A DNA stretch of 64,000 nucleotides from the NCBI RefSeq assembly GCF_003004785.1, contig NZ_PVZS01000001.1:124001-188000 (forward strand), read 5' to 3'. This document shows, piece after piece, positions 14,933 through 23,261 of this stretch (its first letter is position 1; each line of letters starts with the position of its first letter). The position numbers and the translations under genes were made by a program. The notes beneath the pieces are model-generated. The model ran no database searches and was not told where the DNA came from. It saw only the letters and a list, made by a program, of their open reading frames with translations. Source of the stretch: Alsobacter soli (GTDB lineage: Bacteria; Pseudomonadota; Alphaproteobacteria; Rhizobiales; Beijerinckiaceae).

Positions 14933-15853
14933 ATGACGGAGACTGTGATCACCTCGGACAAGAAGAAGGTGGTGATCGGGTTCGAGCATCGCTTCGTCAT
15001 GATCGGGGAGCGCATCAACCCCACCGGCCGCAAGCTGCTGGCCGCCGAGATGGCGGCCGGCGACTACAGCCGCGTGCTGGCGGACGCGGTGGCCCAGGTC
15101 GAGGCCGGCGCGCAGATGCTCGACGTCAACGCCGGCATCCCGCTGGCCGACGAACCCAAGATCCTGGCCGAATGCGTGCAGCTGGTGCAAGGCGCCGTCG
15201 ACGTGCCGCTCTCGATCGACTCCTCCATCGTCGCGGCCTTGGAGGCAGGGCTCGCGGTGTACAAGGGCAAGCCCCTGGTGAACTCCGTCACCGGCGAGGA
15301 GGAGCGCCTGGAGCAGGTGCTGCCGCTCGTGAAGAAGTACAACGCCGCCGTGGTGGCCATCTCCAACGACGAGACCGGCATCTCCGAGGATCCCGACGTC
15401 CGCTACGCAGTCGCCAAGAAAATCGTCGAACGCGCCGCCGACTACGGCATCCCCCGGGAGGACATCGTCGTGGATCCGCTGGTCATGCCGGTGGGCGCCA
15501 TCAACGACGCCGGCCGGCGCCTCATCTACCTGCTCCGTCGCCTGCGCGAGGAGCTGAAGGTGAACACCACCTGCGGCGCCTCCAACTTCTCCTTCGGACT
15601 GCCCAACCGCCGCGGGCTGAACGCCGCGTTCCTGCCCATGATGATCGGCGCGGGCATGACCTCTGCGATCATGAACCCGCTCCACCTGGAGGACATCCAG
15701 GCGATCCTGGGGGCCGACGTGGTGATGGGCAACGACCCCAACTGCGGCGCCTGGATCCGCAAGTTCCGCGAGCCCGCGCCGGAAGGCGCCGCCGCCGAAG
15801 GCGCCCGCGGTCGCCGCGAGGGTGGCCGCCGGAGGGCGCGCGAGCAGGCGTGA
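14933..15853 (+). CDS. Methyl-THF:corrinoid methyltransferase (dihydropteroate synthase-like fold)
   Basis: A 306-residue pterin-binding TIM barrel of the MtgA/AcsE/MetH-domain type. It shuttles a methyl group between a corrinoid protein and tetrahydrofolate. Motifs seen are MIGERINPTGRK, MLDVNAG, PLSIDSS, and TTCGASNFSFGLPNR, where the Asn-containing loop binds the pterin. The start is fixed by a strong AAGGAGGATGGA directly before the ATG at 14933. The C-terminal 30 residues are Arg/Ala/Gly-rich and probably disordered. In context it should move the methyl group from methyl-Co(III) to THF, making methyl-THF for MetV-MetF. Confidence 0.92.
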   Translation: MTETVITSDKKKVVIGFEHRFVMIGERINPTGRKLLAAEMAAGDYSRVLADAVAQVEAGAQMLDVNAGIPLADEPKILAECVQLVQGAVDVPLSIDSSIVAALEAGLAVYKGKPLVNSVTGEEERLEQVLPLVKKYNAAVVAISNDETGISEDPDVRYAVAKKIVERAADYGIPREDIVVDPLVMPVGAINDAGRRLIYLLRRLREELKVNTTCGASNFSFGLPNRRGLNAAFLPMMIGAGMTSAIMNPLHLEDIQAILGADVVMGNDPNCGAWIRKFREPAPEGAAAEGARGRREGGRRRAREQA

Positions 15854-15861
15854 GCCCATAG

Positions 15862-15982
15862 CTCTCTCCCGCGCAGCGGGGGAGATGTCGGCGCAGCCGA
15901 CAGAGGGGGGCAGCGCCGACGCGACCAACGCCCCGGCGCACGCCCTCCCCCTCCCTGCCCTCCCCCGCTGCGCGGGAGAGGG
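15862..15982. repeat. Intergenic repeat, family C
   Basis: Inverted repeat with outer arms CTCTCCCGCGCAGCGGGGGAG and CCCCCGCTGCGCGGGAGAG and a spacer of about 75 bases. It fills the 165-base gap between the methyl-THF methyltransferase and ASKHA protein genes. Related pieces occur at 4183 and 38125. Confidence 0.75.
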
Positions 15983-16018
15983 TTCCACGATGAGCACAGA
16001 TACCCTTCGAGAAGCCCC

Positions 16019-18034
16019 GTGACAGACGCCCCCGATCATCTCGTCGTCTTCACCCCATCCGGCAAGCGCGGGCGCTTCGCCGACGGCGTGAGCGTGCTGG
16101 AAGCGGCGCGCAAGCTCGGCGTGGACCTCGACTCGGTCTGCGGCGGCCGCGGCATCTGCGGGCGCTGCCAGGTCCAGGTGGCCGAGGGTTCGTTCGCCAA
16201 GCATGGCGTCGAGAGCCACGCCGACCACGTCACGCCCTGGAACGCCGTCGAGGACCGTTACGCGACCAAACGCGGCCCTCTGGCCGACGGCCGCCGCCTG
16301 GGCTGCCAGGCTCGCCTCTGCGGCGACCTCGTGGTCGACGTCCCACCGGACTCGCAGGTGCACCGCCAGGTCGTCCGCAAGCGCGCCGAGGCCCACCCCA
16401 TCGAGATCGACCCGGTCGTGCGCCTCTACTACGTCGAGGTGGACGAGCCCGACATGCACGACCCGGCGAGCGACTTCCGCCGCCTCCAGCTCGCCCTCGC
16501 GCGGCAGTGGAGCGTCGAGAACGTGCGCGCCGACCTGGCCGTTCTCGCCGGCCTCCAGAAGACGCTCCGCGCCGGCGCGTGGAAAGTCACGGCCGCGGTC
16601 CGCAACGGCGGCGAGCTCGTCGCCCTCTATCCCGATTTCCGCGAACGGGCCTACGGCCTCGCCGTCGACATCGGCTCCACCACCATCGCGGCCCATCTCA
16701 CGGATCTGACGACGGGCGAGGTCGTGGCCTCGGCCGGCCTCATGAACCCGCAGATCCGCTTCGGCGAAGACCTGATGAGCCGGGTCTCCTACGTCATGAT
16801 GAACCCCGGCGGCGAGCGGGAACTGACCGCCTCCGTGCGCGGCGCGCTCGACGACCTCGTCGGCGAGGTCGCCCGCGAGGCCGGGGTCGAGCGCATGGAC
16901 GTGCTGGAGGTGACGGTGGTCGGCAACCCGATCATGCACCACCTCTTCCTCGGCCTCGACCCGGTCGAGCTCGGCGGCGCGCCCTTCGCGCTCACCATCG
17001 ACGGGGCCTACGAGGCCCGGGCCCGCGACCTCGGCCTGTCCATCGCGCCCGGCGGCTTCGTGTTCGCCCTCCCCTGCATCGCCGGTCACGTGGGCGCCGA
17101 CACTGCCGGCGTGGTGCTGTCGGAGGGGCCATACCTCAAGGACGAGCTCACGCTGCTGGTGGATGTCGGCACCAACGCCGAGATCGTGCTGGGCAACCGC
17201 TCGCGCCTCCTCGCCTGCTCCTCGCCCACCGGCCCGGCCTTCGAAGGCGCGCAGATCTCCTGCGGCCAGCGCGCCGCGCCCGGCGCTATCGAGCGCGTGC
17301 GCATCGACCGCGACACCCTGGAGCCGCGCTACAAGGTCATCGGCTGCGACCTCTGGTCCGACGATGCCGGCTTCGCCGGAGCCACGGCAGCCACAGGCGT
17401 CACCGGCGTTTGCGGCTCGGGCATCATCGAGATCATCGCCGAGATGTGGCTCGCCGGGATCATCACCCAGGACGGCGTGATCGACGGCTCCCTCGCCGCC
17501 CGCACCCCGCGCATCGAGGCCAACGGCCGGACCTTCTCCTACCTGCTGCGCGACGGCGAGCCCCGCCTCGCCATCACCCAGAACGACGTGCGCGCCATCC
17601 AGCTCGCCAAAGCCGCCCTCTACGCTGGCGTCAAGCTGCTCATGGACCGCTACGGCGTGAGCCGGGTCGAGCGAATCACGCTGGCCGGCGCCTTCGGCAG
17701 CCACATCGACGTTACCTACGCCATGGTGCTCGGCCTCATCCCGGATTGCGACCTCGCCAAGGTGGCCTCGGCCGGCAACGCGGCGGGCACCGGCGCCCGC
17801 ATCGCCCTCCTGAACGCGGCCTCCCGGGCCGAGATCCAGGACGTGGTCCGCCGCATCGAGAAGATCGAGACCGCCCTGGAGCCCGCCTTCCAGGAGCATT
17901 TCGTCAACGCCATGGCGATTCCGAACAAGCAGGACGCGTTCCCCGAACTGGAGAAGGTGGTCCGCTTCCCGGAGCCCAAGGTCCTGGCCTCCGCCGACGA
18001 GGGCGGCCGCCGCCGCCGGCGACGCGAGGGCTAG
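16019..18034 (+). CDS. ASKHA-domain corrinoid reductive activator with N-terminal [2Fe-2S] domain
   Basis: A 671-residue protein of the RACo/DUF4445 type. Residues 8-105 form a plant-type ferredoxin domain with cluster cysteines C41, C47, C50 and C96. The remainder is an ASKHA ATPase-like domain with phosphate loops YGLAVDIGSTTIAAHL and LLVDVGTNAEIVLG and a late LAGAFGSHID. Such proteins spend ATP to reduce accidentally oxidised Co(II) corrinoid to active Co(I); RamA does the same job but carries [4Fe-4S] clusters. The start is GTG at 16019. The C-terminal tail is an Arg-rich GGRRRRRREG. It closes the rightward arm, and its presence implies that the corrinoid protein works in an environment where oxidation occurs. 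Confidence 0.92.
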   Translation: MTDAPDHLVVFTPSGKRGRFADGVSVLEAARKLGVDLDSVCGGRGICGRCQVQVAEGSFAKHGVESHADHVTPWNAVEDRYATKRGPLADGRRLGCQARLCGDLVVDVPPDSQVHRQVVRKRAEAHPIEIDPVVRLYYVEVDEPDMHDPASDFRRLQLALARQWSVENVRADLAVLAGLQKTLRAGAWKVTAAVRNGGELVALYPDFRERAYGLAVDIGSTTIAAHLTDLTTGEVVASAGLMNPQIRFGEDLMSRVSYVMMNPGGERELTASVRGALDDLVGEVAREAGVERMDVLEVTVVGNPIMHHLFLGLDPVELGGAPFALTIDGAYEARARDLGLSIAPGGFVFALPCIAGHVGADTAGVVLSEGPYLKDELTLLVDVGTNAEIVLGNRSRLLACSSPTGPAFEGAQISCGQRAAPGAIERVRIDRDTLEPRYKVIGCDLWSDDAGFAGATAATGVTGVCGSGIIEIIAEMWLAGIITQDGVIDGSLAARTPRIEANGRTFSYLLRDGEPRLAITQNDVRAIQLAKAALYAGVKLLMDRYGVSRVERITLAGAFGSHIDVTYAMVLGLIPDCDLAKVASAGNAAGTGARIALLNAASRAEIQDVVRRIEKIETALEPAFQEHFVNAMAIPNKQDAFPELEKVVRFPEPKVLASADEGGRRRRRREG

Positions 18035-18042
18035 CTCAAACT

Positions 18043-18127
18043 GTCATTGCGAGGAGCGACGCGACGAAGAACTCCAGCATAGCGGCCCCGGCGCCTCTGG
18101 ATTGCTTCGCTATGCTCGCAATGACGG
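18043..18127. repeat. Intergenic repeat, family A (copy 4, diverged)
   Basis: GTCATTGCGAGGAGCGACGCGACG at one end and GCTATGCTCGCAATGACGG at the other. The left inner arm is altered (AACTCCAGCATAGCGG), so pairing is weaker than in copies 2 and 3. It lies between convergent genes, where it could serve as a bidirectional hairpin. Confidence 0.7.
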
Positions 18128-18142
18128 CGGAGGTGAAACGCC

Positions 18143-19861
18143 TCACTCCTCGATCAGCGCGAACTTGTCCACATCCACCAGCCCCTTGTCGGTGATCTTC
18201 AGGTGCGGGATCACCGGCAGCGGCAGGAAGGCGACCTGCAGGAACGGCTCCGGCAGGGTCACGCCCAGGCTCTTCGCCGCGGCGCGGAGCGGGATCAGCG
18301 CGTCCCGTACGCCCTCGAAGGTCAGCAGGCTCATGAGGCCAGCCACCGGCAGCGCCAGTTCGGCCAGAACGCGACCGCCCGCGGCCACCACGAAGCCGCC
18401 CTCGATGGCGGAGAGCCGGTTCACCGCGACGGCCATGTCGGCGTCATCGGCGCCCACCACGCAGATGTTGTGGCTGTCGTGCCCGACCGACGACGCAATC
18501 GCGCCGCGCTGCATGCCGAAGCCCGTCACGAAGCCCCGCGCGATGCCGTAGCCGCGCACGCTTCGGCCGTGCCGCTCCACCACGGAGACCTTCACCACGT
18601 CCTGGGCGAGGTCGATCCGGCGCTCGCCGTCAGCGTAGGGGAGCGTGAGCGTGAGATGCTCCGTGATGATCTTGCCCGGAATGACGCCGATCACCGGGGT
18701 CGTGGGGCCCGGCCCCGGGCAGGTGAAATCGGCGGCTTCCACGGGATGCGCCTTGACGCTGCGCCGGCCCACGGGCGCCACCTCCCGCCGCCCCGCGAAC
18801 AGGTCCTCGCCGACAGGGCGCCCGGCGCAGATCACGCTGCTCACGGCGCAGCTCTCGAGATCGTCCAGCAGAACCAGGTCGCCGCGCCATCCGGGCGCGA
18901 CGAGGCCGCGGTCGCGGAGCCCGAAGGCGCGCGCAGCCGAGATGGAGGCCATCCGGTAGGCGTCCAGCGGCCGCGCTCCCAGCCGGATGGCGGTGCGGAT
19001 GATGAAGTCGAGGTGCCCTTCCTCGGCGATGTCGAGCGGGTTCCGGTCGTCCGTGCAAAACGCCATGAAGGGCGCGTGGTCGGGCGTGATCAGCGACGCG
19101 AGCGCATGGAGGTCCTTGGAGACCGACCCCTCGCGCACCAGCACCGTCATCCCCTTGCCAAGCTTCTCCCGCGCCTCTCCGGCGCTGGTCGCCTCGTGGT
19201 CCGTCCGGATGCCGGCCGCGCAATAGCCATCCAGGTCGCGCCCGGTCACCAGCGGCGCGTGGCCGTCGATGTGGCGTCCCTGGAAAGCGGCGAGCTTCGC
19301 CAGGCATCCCGGATCCCCGAACAGAACGCCCGGAAAATTCATGAACTCGGCCAGGCCGATCACCTTGGGGTGCGACGCGAACGGCACGAGTTCGTCAGCC
19401 TCGAGGGCGGCGCCCGCCGTCTCGAGGTGGGTGGCCGGGACGCAACTGGACAGGTTCACCCGCAGGTCCATGACGGTTTCCGTGGACCAGTCCAGGAAGT
19501 AGCGGATGCCCTCCGCCCCGAGCACGTTCGCGATCTCGTGCGGGTCGCATATGGCCGTCGTGACGCCCCGCGGAAGAACGCAGCGATCGAACTCGCCGGG
19601 AGTGACCAGGGACGACTCGACATGCAGATGCGTGTCGATGAAACCTGGAACCACGACCTTGCCGCGCGCGTCCACCTGCCTGGCGCCACGATAATCACCG
19701 CCGGTCCCGACGATGCGATCGCCGCACAGCGCGACGTCGCCCTCGACGATGTCGCCAGTGACAAGATCGAGGATCCGGCCGCCCTTGATCACCAGGTCGG
19801 CCTCGGCGACGCCCCGGCCTTGCTCGATCATGCGGAAGAGTTGCGCGGCGGTGGTCGTCAT
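18143..19861 (-). CDS. ade: Adenine deaminase
   Basis: A 572-residue metal-dependent amidohydrolase of the Ade type, converting adenine to hypoxanthine for purine salvage. The metal-binding motif DTHLHVESS follows GKVVVPGF near residue 75. The family segments [12 protein letters not shown] and [11 protein letters not shown], and the C-terminal stretch with [22 protein letters not shown], are all present and typical of adenine deaminases. Length matches the family. The start [15 protein letters not shown] is the only reasonable one. It converges on the ASKHA gene; I see no functional link with the demethylation block. Confidence 0.92.
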   Translation of the reverse strand: MTTTAAQLFRMIEQGRGVAEADLVIKGGRILDLVTGDIVEGDVALCGDRIVGTGGDYRGARQVDARGKVVVPGFIDTHLHVESSLVTPGEFDRCVLPRGVTTAICDPHEIANVLGAEGIRYFLDWSTETVMDLRVNLSSCVPATHLETAGAALEADELVPFASHPKVIGLAEFMNFPGVLFGDPGCLAKLAAFQGRHIDGHAPLVTGRDLDGYCAAGIRTDHEATSAGEAREKLGKGMTVLVREGSVSKDLHALASLITPDHAPFMAFCTDDRNPLDIAEEGHLDFIIRTAIRLGARPLDAYRMASISAARAFGLRDRGLVAPGWRGDLVLLDDLESCAVSSVICAGRPVGEDLFAGRREVAPVGRRSVKAHPVEAADFTCPGPGPTTPVIGVIPGKIITEHLTLTLPYADGERRIDLAQDVVKVSVVERHGRSVRGYGIARGFVTGFGMQRGAIASSVGHDSHNICVVGADDADMAVAVNRLSAIEGGFVVAAGGRVLAELALPVAGLMSLLTFEGVRDALIPLRAAAKSLGVTLPEPFLQVAFLPLPVIPHLKITDKGLVDVDKFALIEE

Positions 19862-20260
19862 GGGCTCCTCGCTCTGGGTGCGGGAGTCACGATGGCGAAG
19901 GGGCGGGGCCCCGTCCAGACCAGGAGACGGAGGGTCCGCCCAAAAAAGGAAAGCCCCGCTTGCGCAGGGCTTTGAGGAGTTGAAGCAATCGCCACTTCCG
20001 TGACACCCAGGAGGCTAACAGAGCTTCCGCTCGATCCAAGTTACTGTTTCGCAATCTCTCAAGTCTCGATCTGAAGCCAGGCTTGGCCTGAGCAGGAGGC
20101 TCGCCCAACTCGCAAGTCAGAACAGAGAATTATCGGCGTTCGATGCACGCCAATTGCTCAGACTGGAGGCAGCAAGCAAGCAAACAGCGAGCCGAGCTTT
20201 TCTCCAGGGAACAGTTCAACTTCGCGAGACGTTGAGAGGCATCAACGAAGGAGGACACAC
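19862..20260. other. Intergenic region before the small secreted protein gene
   Basis: A 399-base gap between divergent genes. It holds an orphan minus-strand terminator at 19942-19973. The part from about 20000 to 20230 is lower in GC than the surroundings and has no coding-like frame. It presumably carries promoters for ade and for the secreted protein gene. Confidence 0.5.
19942..19973 (-). terminator. Orphan Rho-independent terminator (minus strand)
   Basis: Read on the minus strand, stem AAAGCCC / GGGCTTT is followed by CC and a run of six Ts. No minus-strand gene precedes it for over 1.3 kb, so it either ends an unannotated small transcript starting between about 20000 and 20250 or attenuates ade. 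Confidence 0.6.
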
Positions 20261-20515
20261 ATGAAGATCTTCGCTCTTGCCATAGCAGCGTCCCTTTGCG
20301 CCTCGGCGGCATACGCCCAGGACACGACCGTCATCCATAAGGAAGGCGCGTTCGGCGGCAAGAAGACCACCGTCATCAGGAACGGCGAGGACACCAGCGT
20401 GGCGGTCCGCCACAAGGAAGTCATCCACACCGGCACAGTGGGCTGCAAGTCCAAGACCGTGAAGAAGACGAACGAGATGGGCGACACCGTCTCGAAGACC
20501 AAGTCGAATTGCTGA
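20261..20515 (+). CDS. Small secreted protein of unknown function
   Basis: An 84-residue protein with a clear Sec signal peptide (residues 1-19, cleavage after AYA). The mature part of about 65 residues is polar and rich in Lys, Thr and Val. It contains two cysteines, one at the C-terminus (KSNC) and one in VGCKSK, which could form a disulfide in the periplasm. I do not recognise the family. The ribosome binding site GAAGGAGGA is excellent, and a terminator follows the stop codon, so this is a monocistronic, well-translated gene. Confidence 0.75.
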   Translation: MKIFALAIAASLCASAAYAQDTTVIHKEGAFGGKKTTVIRNGEDTSVAVRHKEVIHTGTVGCKSKTVKKTNEMGDTVSKTKSNC

Positions 20516-20538
20516 GCCCTTCAGCGCAGGCCCCCCGC

Positions 20539-20566
20539 GAAGCGCCCCGTTCGGGGCGCTTCTTCG
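20539..20566 (+). terminator. Rho-independent terminator of the small secreted protein gene
   Basis: Stem AAGCGCCCCG-TT-CGGGGCGCTT followed by CTTCGT, 24 bases after the stop codon. The T tract is imperfect but the stem is strong. Confidence 0.7.
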
Positions 20567-20749
20567 TAGAGCGGTTGCGCCCCGCCCGACCAGCGCAATC
20601 AGCAACAAGCAACGTCGAAGCGCGGGGAGGCTGTCATTCTTGCAAAGCTCCGAGAATTCGCTCTCGTGCTCTGGAACAACCCCAAGCATGCAACGTTAAC
20701 GAGCGTACACAGAGGGACGAAACTGAAACGGCGCCGGCGAGACGCCGCC

Positions 20750-20787
20750 GAGGCCCCTTCCGGGCAGCCGGAGGGGGCCTCGATGTT
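20750..20787 (+). terminator. GC-rich hairpin ahead of two small hypothetical genes
   Basis: Inverted repeat GAGGCCCCTTCCGG-gcag-CCGGAGGGGGCCTC followed by GATGTTT. It may be a terminator with a weak U tract or a leader hairpin, since it ends about 40 bases before the next likely start codon. The rest of the 306-base gap from 20516 shows nothing else. Confidence 0.45.
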
Positions 20788-20821
20788 TGGATGGAATTGA
20801 TTGATGGACGGAGCGACATGG

Positions 20822-21073
20822 ATGCCGCCCCTCGTTCTGCTTGTCGCTTATGACGCCAACAAGGCAGCATGGAATGTGCGCATCAAGGGCTACCCGCAGT
20901 ACATGGTGTTCCAGTTTCGGCGGATCGAAACCCTTGTCGCGCTGATGGAGGCAGCAAAGGACGCCTCCCCGGTTCTTTATGAGTTGGCCGCTCCGACGCT
21001 TGCTCCGTATCCGGAGGCGCTGCAGGAGCTGGTCGACAGCGGGATCACACGCGCGATGGGGCCTGCCCAATGA
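20822..21073 (+). CDS. Small hypothetical protein, coupled to the next gene
   Basis: An 83-residue soluble protein starting MPPLVLLVAYDANKAAWNVR. I do not recognise it. The start at 20822 has GGAG eight bases upstream; an ATG at 20804 and a TTG at 20801 are in frame but less well placed. Its stop overlaps the next start as ATGA (21070-21073), which supports both being real genes translated together. The composition is protein-like, with a hydrophobic beta-like first 12 residues and amphipathic helices after it. Confidence 0.6.
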   Translation: MPPLVLLVAYDANKAAWNVRIKGYPQYMVFQFRRIETLVALMEAAKDASPVLYELAAPTLAPYPEALQELVDSGITRAMGPAQ

Positions 21074-21318
21074 GCGATCGGTCCACTGACTTTCTCCCCG
21101 ACCCCATCGACTACGGGGTGCTGCGCACGATCCTGGCCACGATGGAGCAAGGCGCGATCGCCACGCGCCTGCGCTACATGATCGTGGAGTTGCACGTGAT
21201 GATCGAGGAAGCCGAGCGCTCACCGCGCCCCGAGGCTTGGGACGGAAAGATTCGCGAGCGCTGGACTGCGCTGGAGCAGGTGGTGCGCGCCAGCCGTTCG
21301 GCCGCCCCGCACCACTGA
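21070..21318 (+). CDS. Small hypothetical protein
   Basis: An 82-residue acidic-then-basic soluble protein beginning MSDRSTDFLPDPIDYGVLRT. It is predicted to be mainly helical (residues 16-75) and has no known motif that I recognise. It overlaps the upstream gene by four bases (ATGA), so its translation is probably coupled. It converges on a small minus-strand gene that ends 13 bases away. Confidence 0.6.
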   Translation: MSDRSTDFLPDPIDYGVLRTILATMEQGAIATRLRYMIVELHVMIEEAERSPRPEAWDGKIRERWTALEQVVRASRSAAPHH

Positions 21319-21331
21319 GGCGTGTCTGGAT

Positions 21332-21580
21332 TCACCGGGGCAGCCGCGGGTCCTTGCTGTCCTGGACAGCCTTGGTCGCGGCCTTGGGATCCTTGTCGTT
21401 GCCCGCCTGCAGCACCTTGGCCGCCGTGCGGGCCTTCCGCTCGGTGCTGTCCGGAAGAGGGCCCGTGTCTGCGCGCGCCTCGAGCCCCTGCCCGCTGGGC
21501 TTTTTGCCGCCCGAGCGGCTCGCAGCCTCGAAGGTGCGCAGGGCTTCCGGTTGCTGGTCGTCTCGCTTGTCGCCGGCCAT
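21332..21580 (-). CDS. Small hydrophilic hypothetical protein
   Basis: An 82-residue protein, MAGDKRDDQQPEALRTF onward, rich in Lys, Asp, Ala and Gln and probably intrinsically disordered. No family is recognised. The start has GGGAGGAACAGCC before the ATG, a good ribosome binding site, which is the main reason to believe it. It lies 71 bases downstream of an EamA-type gene on the same strand. Confidence 0.55.
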   Translation of the reverse strand: MAGDKRDDQQPEALRTFEAASRSGGKKPSGQGLEARADTGPLPDSTERKARTAAKVLQAGNDKDPKAATKAVQDSKDPRLPR

Positions 21581-21651
21581 GGCTGTTCCTCCCGTGATGG
21601 GGGAGTCAATCCGCGGCGAAGCCTCGGGTTCCGGCGCGAACGTTGCGGGCG

Positions 21652-22086
21652 CTACGGCAACGCGACAAGCAGGGCTCCGGCGCCGATCAGCGCCACCCCG
21701 GCCCAGTTCAAGGCCGAGATGCGCTCCCCGAGCAGCGCCACGCCAAAGATGGCGACCAGCACGACGCTGAGCTTGTCGATGGGAGCCACCTGCGCGGCCT
21801 GGCCCAACTGCAGGGCCCGGAAGTAACAGAGCCACGACGCGCCCGTGGCAAGGCCGGACAAAACCAGGAACAGGGCCGTGCGCCCGGGGACGTCCGGCAA
21901 AGACCGCCATGCGCCTGTGCCGGCCAGAATCAGCGCGAGGGCCGCCAGCACCACCAGCGTCCGGATGAACGTGGCGAGATTGGAATCGATTTCGCTGACC
22001 CCCACCTTCGCCAGAATGGCGGTGAGGGCGGCGAACACCGCGGACAGCAGGGCCCAGAACACCCAATGGGAGAGCCAAGCCGACAT
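21652..22086 (-). CDS. Single-domain EamA-type membrane protein
   Basis: A 144-residue protein with five hydrophobic segments, equal to one EamA/DMT unit (full DMT transporters have two such units in tandem). Recognisable parts are the ALTAILAKVGVSEIDSNLATFIRT segment and the C-terminal LGERISALNWAGVALIGAGALLVAL. Such half-size proteins are thought to work as dimers, in the way EmrE does. The substrate is unknown. The start MSAWLSHWVFW fits well. The gene lies downstream of the cold-shock gene but behind that gene's terminator. Confidence 0.8.
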   Translation of the reverse strand: MSAWLSHWVFWALLSAVFAALTAILAKVGVSEIDSNLATFIRTLVVLAALALILAGTGAWRSLPDVPGRTALFLVLSGLATGASWLCYFRALQLGQAAQVAPIDKLSVVLVAIFGVALLGERISALNWAGVALIGAGALLVALP

Positions 22087-22111
22087 ATGTTGCTCCTGAT
22101 CGACGCCGGCG

Positions 22112-22150
22112 AAACGAAAACAGGGCGCCTCGCGAAGCGAGACGCCCTGT
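22112..22150 (-). terminator. Rho-independent terminator of the cold-shock gene
   Basis: Minus-strand stem ACAGGGCGTCTCGC / GCGAGGCGCCCTGT followed by TTTCGTTT. It lies 36 bases after the stop codon of the double cold-shock gene and before the EamA-type gene. Confidence 0.75.
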
Positions 22151-22185
22151 CGTGTTAGAAAGTCGAGCCGTGAGGCCCGATGGAA

Positions 22186-22821
22186 TCAGTCGTCCGAGCG
22201 GACCGAAGCCGCTTCAGGACCCTTCTGGCCCTGGCGGACATCGAGTTGCAGGCGCTGGCCAACGTCGATCGCCGGGATGCCGGCGCGCTCGAGCGCCGTG
22301 GCGTGCACGAAGATCTCGGGGCCGCCGTCGTCCGGCGTGACGAAGCCGAAGCCACGCTCACGCGAATACCACTTCACCACGCCGCTTTTCGGCTCGGTCG
22401 GGCCCATGTCGCGCTGGAAGCGGCCACCGCCGCCAGGACGGGGACCAGCGCCGCCGAAGCGCGGGCCGCGGGGCGCCTGCGGGGTCGCCGTGCTCGCGTC
22501 CACGGATGTCACCTCGGTGACCTGCGGACCCTTCTGGCCCTGGCCGACGCGAACCATCAGCGTCGTGCCGGGCTCGAGCGCCGTATGACCAGCCGCCTCG
22601 ACAGCGCGAATGTGCAGGAACGCCTCTCCCGACCCATCGGTCAGTTCGACGAAGCCGAAGCCCTTCTCGCCGTTAAACCACTTCACCTTCGCTTCGACTT
22701 CCGGACCCGAAGACACTGCTGCCCTCGGAGCAGGACGAGGAGACTGAGCGGGGCGCGGCGGCGTCCACTCTTCCTGTCCCCAGCCCCCACCCTTTGGTCC
22801 GCGATCCCAACCTTTGCCCAT
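22186..22821 (-). CDS. Cold-shock protein with two CSD domains
   Basis: A 211-residue protein with two cold-shock domains. Each has the RNA-binding RNP1-like motif: KGFGFV at residues 53-58 and RGFGFV at 156-161, followed by FLHI and FVHA (RNP2-like). The N-terminal 40 residues and the linker (about 110-140) are Gly/Pro/Arg-rich and disordered. Double-CSD proteins of about this size are common in Hyphomicrobiales and bind single-stranded nucleic acid, acting as RNA chaperones. The start MGKGWDRGPKGGGWG at 22821 is preferred over upstream codons because it begins the typical Gly-rich segment. Confidence 0.92.
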   Translation of the reverse strand: MGKGWDRGPKGGGWGQEEWTPPRPAQSPRPAPRAAVSSGPEVEAKVKWFNGEKGFGFVELTDGSGEAFLHIRAVEAAGHTALEPGTTLMVRVGQGQKGPQVTEVTSVDASTATPQAPRGPRFGGAGPRPGGGGRFQRDMGPTEPKSGVVKWYSRERGFGFVTPDDGGPEIFVHATALERAGIPAIDVGQRLQLDVRQGQKGPEAASVRSDD

Positions 22822-23261
22822 AGTGCGCCACCTGCCGCATTCAACTCCCAAGGTGAATGAACGGTCTGAAGCTTGGGGTCAACTGGAATCGCAAAAAGGG
22901 CGAACGAAAAATGCGACGATCCTGTTCCAGCCTGGAACAAGAAGCGCCCTGACCGGCCTTCGTCGCCGGCGCGATCGATCGATTTCCCGGCTCCACGAAC
23001 GCCGCCGCGGGCCGATTTCGGCTCTGAAGTGCGTAGGTTTCTGGCGCAAACCGCCCAAAGATGCGGACGATCCGCGTCGAGGCGTGGCTTCGGACGATTC
23101 GTCCGATTCCGACGACCGCCGGTTTACCAGAAAACTGTTCCGCGACTATCGAAAAAGCGAATACCGGCCATTCCGGGCGAGCAAAGCCCCTCCCCGCTCA
23201 CGCTTGCGGCGCGCCGGCCTTCGGACTACTTGCCACGGGGCAGACCCGGAGGGAGCGTTTG
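22822..23261. other. Intergenic region between cold-shock and FKBP genes
   Basis: A 440-base divergent gap. It should hold the long 5' leader usual for cold-shock genes on the left and the FKBP promoter on the right. A perfect inverted repeat GTTCCA-gcc-TGGAAC lies at about 22923-22937, and tandem CGATCGATCGAT at about 22971. Open frames here have no domain or good start. Confidence 0.45.

Noticed and set aside
14672-17899. Open frame of 1075 codons on the minus strand across the folate methyltransferase and ASKHA genes
   Set aside because: It is the antisense shadow of well-identified genes. Its translation is repetitive in Gly, Val, Asp and His with no domain, typical of the complementary frame of a GC-rich gene.
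22923-22937. LexA-type operator at the GTTCCA/TGGAAC palindrome
   Set aside because: The alphaproteobacterial SOS box is a direct repeat GTTC-N7-GTTC. This site is an inverted repeat, and neither neighbour is an SOS gene.
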